Source: Kiritimatiellia bacterium
GTDB taxonomy: Bacteria > Verrucomicrobiota > Kiritimatiellia > RFP12 > DVOR01
Reading direction: 5' to 3'
NCBI GenBank assembly: GCA_017457555.1
Contig: JAFTHG010000310.1
Location: 1-7,499 of the forward strand
DNA length: 7,499 nt
Under the pieces are notes generated by a model. It was not told where the DNA came from, did no database searches, and saw only the letters and a list, made by a program, of their open reading frames with translations. Shown piece after piece: positions 5,563-7,499 of this stretch. A program made the position numbers and the translations under genes. How positions within the stretch are numbered: position 1 is the stretch's first letter; the number at the start of each line of letters is the position of its first letter.

Positions 5563-6684
5563 ATGAGCCACGTTGATATTCATGAACTCGCCGCGCAGGC
5601 AATCACTGAAATCACCATGCACGATTTGATGCAGGTGACCGTTGATGAAGGTGCATCCGACCTTCACATCCGCGTGGGGCGTCCGCCATTGTTGCGCTGT
5701 TCGGGTGCGCTTGAACCGCTTGACTGCCCCGATTTCACTCCGGCAGATCTTGCGAAACTCGTGCTTGAAATCAGTAATGAAGAGCAGATTGAAGAAGTAG
5801 AGCGCAATGGTGGCGCAGACTTCGGTTTGCACTTCTCTGAAGCAGCCCGTTTCCGTGTGTCGGTCTTTAAGGAACGCCACAATTACGGCCTCGTGTTGCG
5901 TCAGATTCCCTCTACAATTCTCACACTGGAGCAGCTGGGTCTGCCGGAAGCTGTCAATGAACTGCTCTATAAACCCCGTGGCCTTATCCTCGTGACGGGG
6001 CCGACGGGCTCCGGTAAGTCAACGACGCTCGCCTCGATGCTGAACATCATTAATGAAGATCGTGACTGCCACATCATTACAATTGAAGACCCGATCGAAT
6101 TCTATCACCCCTCAAAGAAGTCCCTTGTGACGCAGCGAGAAGTCGGGGCAGACGTGCCGAGCTTCGCCGAAGCTATCCGCCGTGCATTGCGTCAGGACCC
6201 AGACGTGATTCTCGTCGGTGAAATGCGCGACCTGGAAACCATCAGTGCCGCCATCAGTGCTGCAGAAACAGGTCACTTGGTTTTCGGCACGCTGCATACC
6301 ACAGGTGCTGCCTCCACGGTGGACCGTATCATTGACTCCTTCCCGACAAACCAGCAGGAACAGGTGCGTACGCAGCTCTCAATGTCCTTGGTGGCGGTGA
6401 TTTCACAGGTGCTGTTGCCTCGCGCCGACAAGGGCGGCAAGGGACGTTGCGCAGCCTTTGAAATCATGATGAGCACGCCCTCCATCCGCTCGCGCATCCG
6501 TGATAACAAGACCTTCCAGATTAACTCGGATATCCAGACCGGTGCAAAGTTCGGCATGGTGTCCCTGGATACCTCGCTCCTGAATCTCTACTCCGAGGGT
6601 AAGATCTCCTATGAAGACCTCGTGACGAAGGCTCAGGACCCGGAAACAACCGTCCAGAAGCTCAAGGAAATGATGGGACAATAA
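5563..6684 (+). CDS. pilT: PilT, type IV pilus retraction ATPase
   Basis: The ATG at 5563 follows the pilB stop by one base and has GAGGA five bases upstream, giving 373 residues. An earlier in-frame ATG at 5536 lies inside pilB and is less likely. The N-terminal PAS-like domain includes GASDLHIRVGRPP (30-42) and RFRVSVFKER (97-105). The RecA-like motor has Walker A GPTGSGKST at 146-154, an Asp box IITIEDPIEF at 171-180, Walker B DVILVGEMRD at 214-223 and a His box GHLVFGTLHT at 237-246. The C-terminal SIRSRIRDNKTFQI (307-320) corresponds to the AIRNLIRE retraction motif of PilT. Zinc cysteines are absent, as expected for PilT. The protein would form a cytoplasmic hexamer that depolymerises the pilus for twitching, DNA uptake or surface attachment. 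The ~20-residue helical N-terminal extension before the PAS-like domain is slightly long for the family. Confidence 0.95.
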   Translation: MSHVDIHELAAQAITEITMHDLMQVTVDEGASDLHIRVGRPPLLRCSGALEPLDCPDFTPADLAKLVLEISNEEQIEEVERNGGADFGLHFSEAARFRVSVFKERHNYGLVLRQIPSTILTLEQLGLPEAVNELLYKPRGLILVTGPTGSGKSTTLASMLNIINEDRDCHIITIEDPIEFYHPSKKSLVTQREVGADVPSFAEAIRRALRQDPDVILVGEMRDLETISAAISAAETGHLVFGTLHTTGAASTVDRIIDSFPTNQQEQVRTQLSMSLVAVISQVLLPRADKGGKGRCAAFEIMMSTPSIRSRIRDNKTFQINSDIQTGAKFGMVSLDTSLLNLYSEGKISYEDLVTKAQDPETTVQKLKEMMGQ

Positions 6685-6685
6685 G

Positions 6686-7423
6686 ATGTCAGATCTTCAA
6701 CTTCCTTCTTTAGTCGAGCTGGTTCTAAACAACGGCTTCATTGACGACGAGCAGGCACATGCGATAGTCCGTGACCACCTCTCGCAGGGCAAGTCCTATA
6801 AAGAGTTGGTTCTCGGACTGGACGTCCTCGGAGAAGAGGATTTGCTCTCGTTGATGGCCGGCGAACAGGGAACCGATGTTATCGACGTGAAGAGCGTAGC
6901 CTTTGATGATACGCTCAAAAATCTGGTGCCGGTCGCCAGCGTTCGTCTGCACACCATTGTGCCGGTGGAGGTGACGTCCGACTACGTGATTTTCGCTACC
7001 GCAGATTTGGTGGAAACCGATGTCATTGACGAACTGACCTTCTTGCTCTCGCGTGAAATCCGTTTCGTCTTTGCTCCGGAGCGCGACATCAAGGACATTA
7101 TTGAAGAAAACTTCACCTCTTCCGATGCCTCTGATGCGCTCATTGAAGATCTCTCCAGCTTTGAAGGCATGGAGGGCGCCGAAGATGAAAAGGGCATTGA
7201 AAGTGCTGCCGCCTCGGCTCCGGTGATTCGTTTCGTGAACCTGGTGCTCTATCAGGCCATCACGGACCGCGCCTCCGATATTCACATCGAGCCCTTTGAA
7301 AAAGATTTCAAGATCCGTTACCGCGTGGACGGTGCGTTGTACGAAATGAATCCGCCGCCATTGAGTATGGCATTGCCGATTATTTCGCGTATTAAGGTGC
7401 TTTCTCGTTGGGAGGATTTTTGA
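6686..7423 (+). CDS. Second GspE/PilB-like protein, N-terminal and N2 parts only; frame stops before the ATPase core
   Basis: The ATG at 6686 is one base after the pilT stop, with GGGA seven bases upstream. Residues 1-145 form a GspE N-terminal-type domain (LVLNNGFIDDEQAHAI, then VLGEEDLLSLMAGEQG). Residues ~148-178 are an acidic linker. Residues 178-240 are the start of the N2 domain, with APVIRFVNLVLYQAI, RASDIHIEPFEKDFKIRYR and DGALYEM, closely matching the upstream PilB. Similarity ends at ...SRIKVLS (residue 240). The family continues with about six residues and then ERRxPQDGRI, but here it reads RWEDF and a TGA at 7421-7423. Walker A, Asp box, Walker B, His box and the zinc site are therefore missing, and neither other frame to the window edge supplies the expected continuation. 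As read, it could not work as a motor. It is a truncated gene, an insertion target or a misassembled copy of an originally full-length second assembly ATPase. Confidence 0.85.
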   Translation: MSDLQLPSLVELVLNNGFIDDEQAHAIVRDHLSQGKSYKELVLGLDVLGEEDLLSLMAGEQGTDVIDVKSVAFDDTLKNLVPVASVRLHTIVPVEVTSDYVIFATADLVETDVIDELTFLLSREIRFVFAPERDIKDIIEENFTSSDASDALIEDLSSFEGMEGAEDEKGIESAAASAPVIRFVNLVLYQAITDRASDIHIEPFEKDFKIRYRVDGALYEMNPPPLSMALPIISRIKVLSRWEDF

Positions 7424-7499
7424 TCCCGCCCATTGTCAAGATGCGTGACGGCATGCGCCGCACCTTCAATATGTTTGGCTATTGCGGTATTGCGTGTAC
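7420..7499 (+). CDS. Possible start of an unidentified protein, runs off right edge
   Basis: In the frame -1 relative to the truncated gspE-like gene, an open frame runs to the window end. A TTG at 7420 overlaps the TGA stop (TTGA) and has GGAGG at 7411-7415, four bases upstream. An ATG at 7441 is an alternative. The short peptide, IPPIVKMRDGMRR then TFNMFGYCGIAC, does not resemble PilC/GspF or the missing part of GspE, and I do not recognise it. Being so short, it could also be chance, or part of a gene whose true start lies elsewhere if the junction near 7405 is artificial. Confidence 0.25.
   Translation, partial: MIPPIVKMRDGMRRTFNMFGYCGIAC

Overview
The window holds two divergent gene groups separated by about 1.5 kb of repeat-rich, gene-free DNA. 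Everything left of position 2340 is encoded on the minus strand: the first 64 codons of grpE (entering from the left edge), then a two-gene operon for a double ACT-domain protein and a DUF711/UPF0210 (PFL-like) protein, closed by a clear intrinsic terminator. Everything right of about 3870 is on the plus strand: a motor-ATPase operon for a type IV pilus or type II secretion-like machine. It holds a PilB/GspE assembly ATPase, a PilT retraction ATPase and the N-terminal 240 residues of a second PilB/GspE-like protein, with one base between successive genes.

The organism is a Gram-negative-type bacterium of moderate GC content. The order PilB-PilT-PilB, with no pilC or pilM seen before the edge, together with a spacious, repeat-filled intergenic region, suggests to me a PVC-superphylum bacterium (Kiritimatiellae/Lentisphaerae-like). 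That is inference from memory and not proven by anything in the window.

Layout: 1-192 grpE start (-); 193-387 grpE promoter and the terminator of the ACT/DUF711 operon; 388-1761 DUF711 protein (-); 1773-2339 double-ACT protein (-) with an extended -10 promoter at about 2372-2380; 2400-3857 no credible gene. That last stretch holds two arrays of a composite repeat (unit about 65 bp, doubled to about 131 bp), 9-nt-phased GGG runs with G-quadruplex potential, and four TTTCAGCGA boxes spaced 22-23 bp. It also shows a sharp change to a very G/T-rich plus strand. The motor operon follows: pilB from a GTG at 3873, pilT from 5563, and gspE-like from 6686.

Two places deserve most attention. The first is the gene-free region, where repeats, a strand-composition switch, divergent transcription and weak DnaA-box-like words coincide. 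The second is the right edge, where the second PilB/GspE reading frame loses family similarity at about 7405 and stops at 7423, and no other frame restores it. That indicates a disrupted gene, an insertion or a sequence misjoin.
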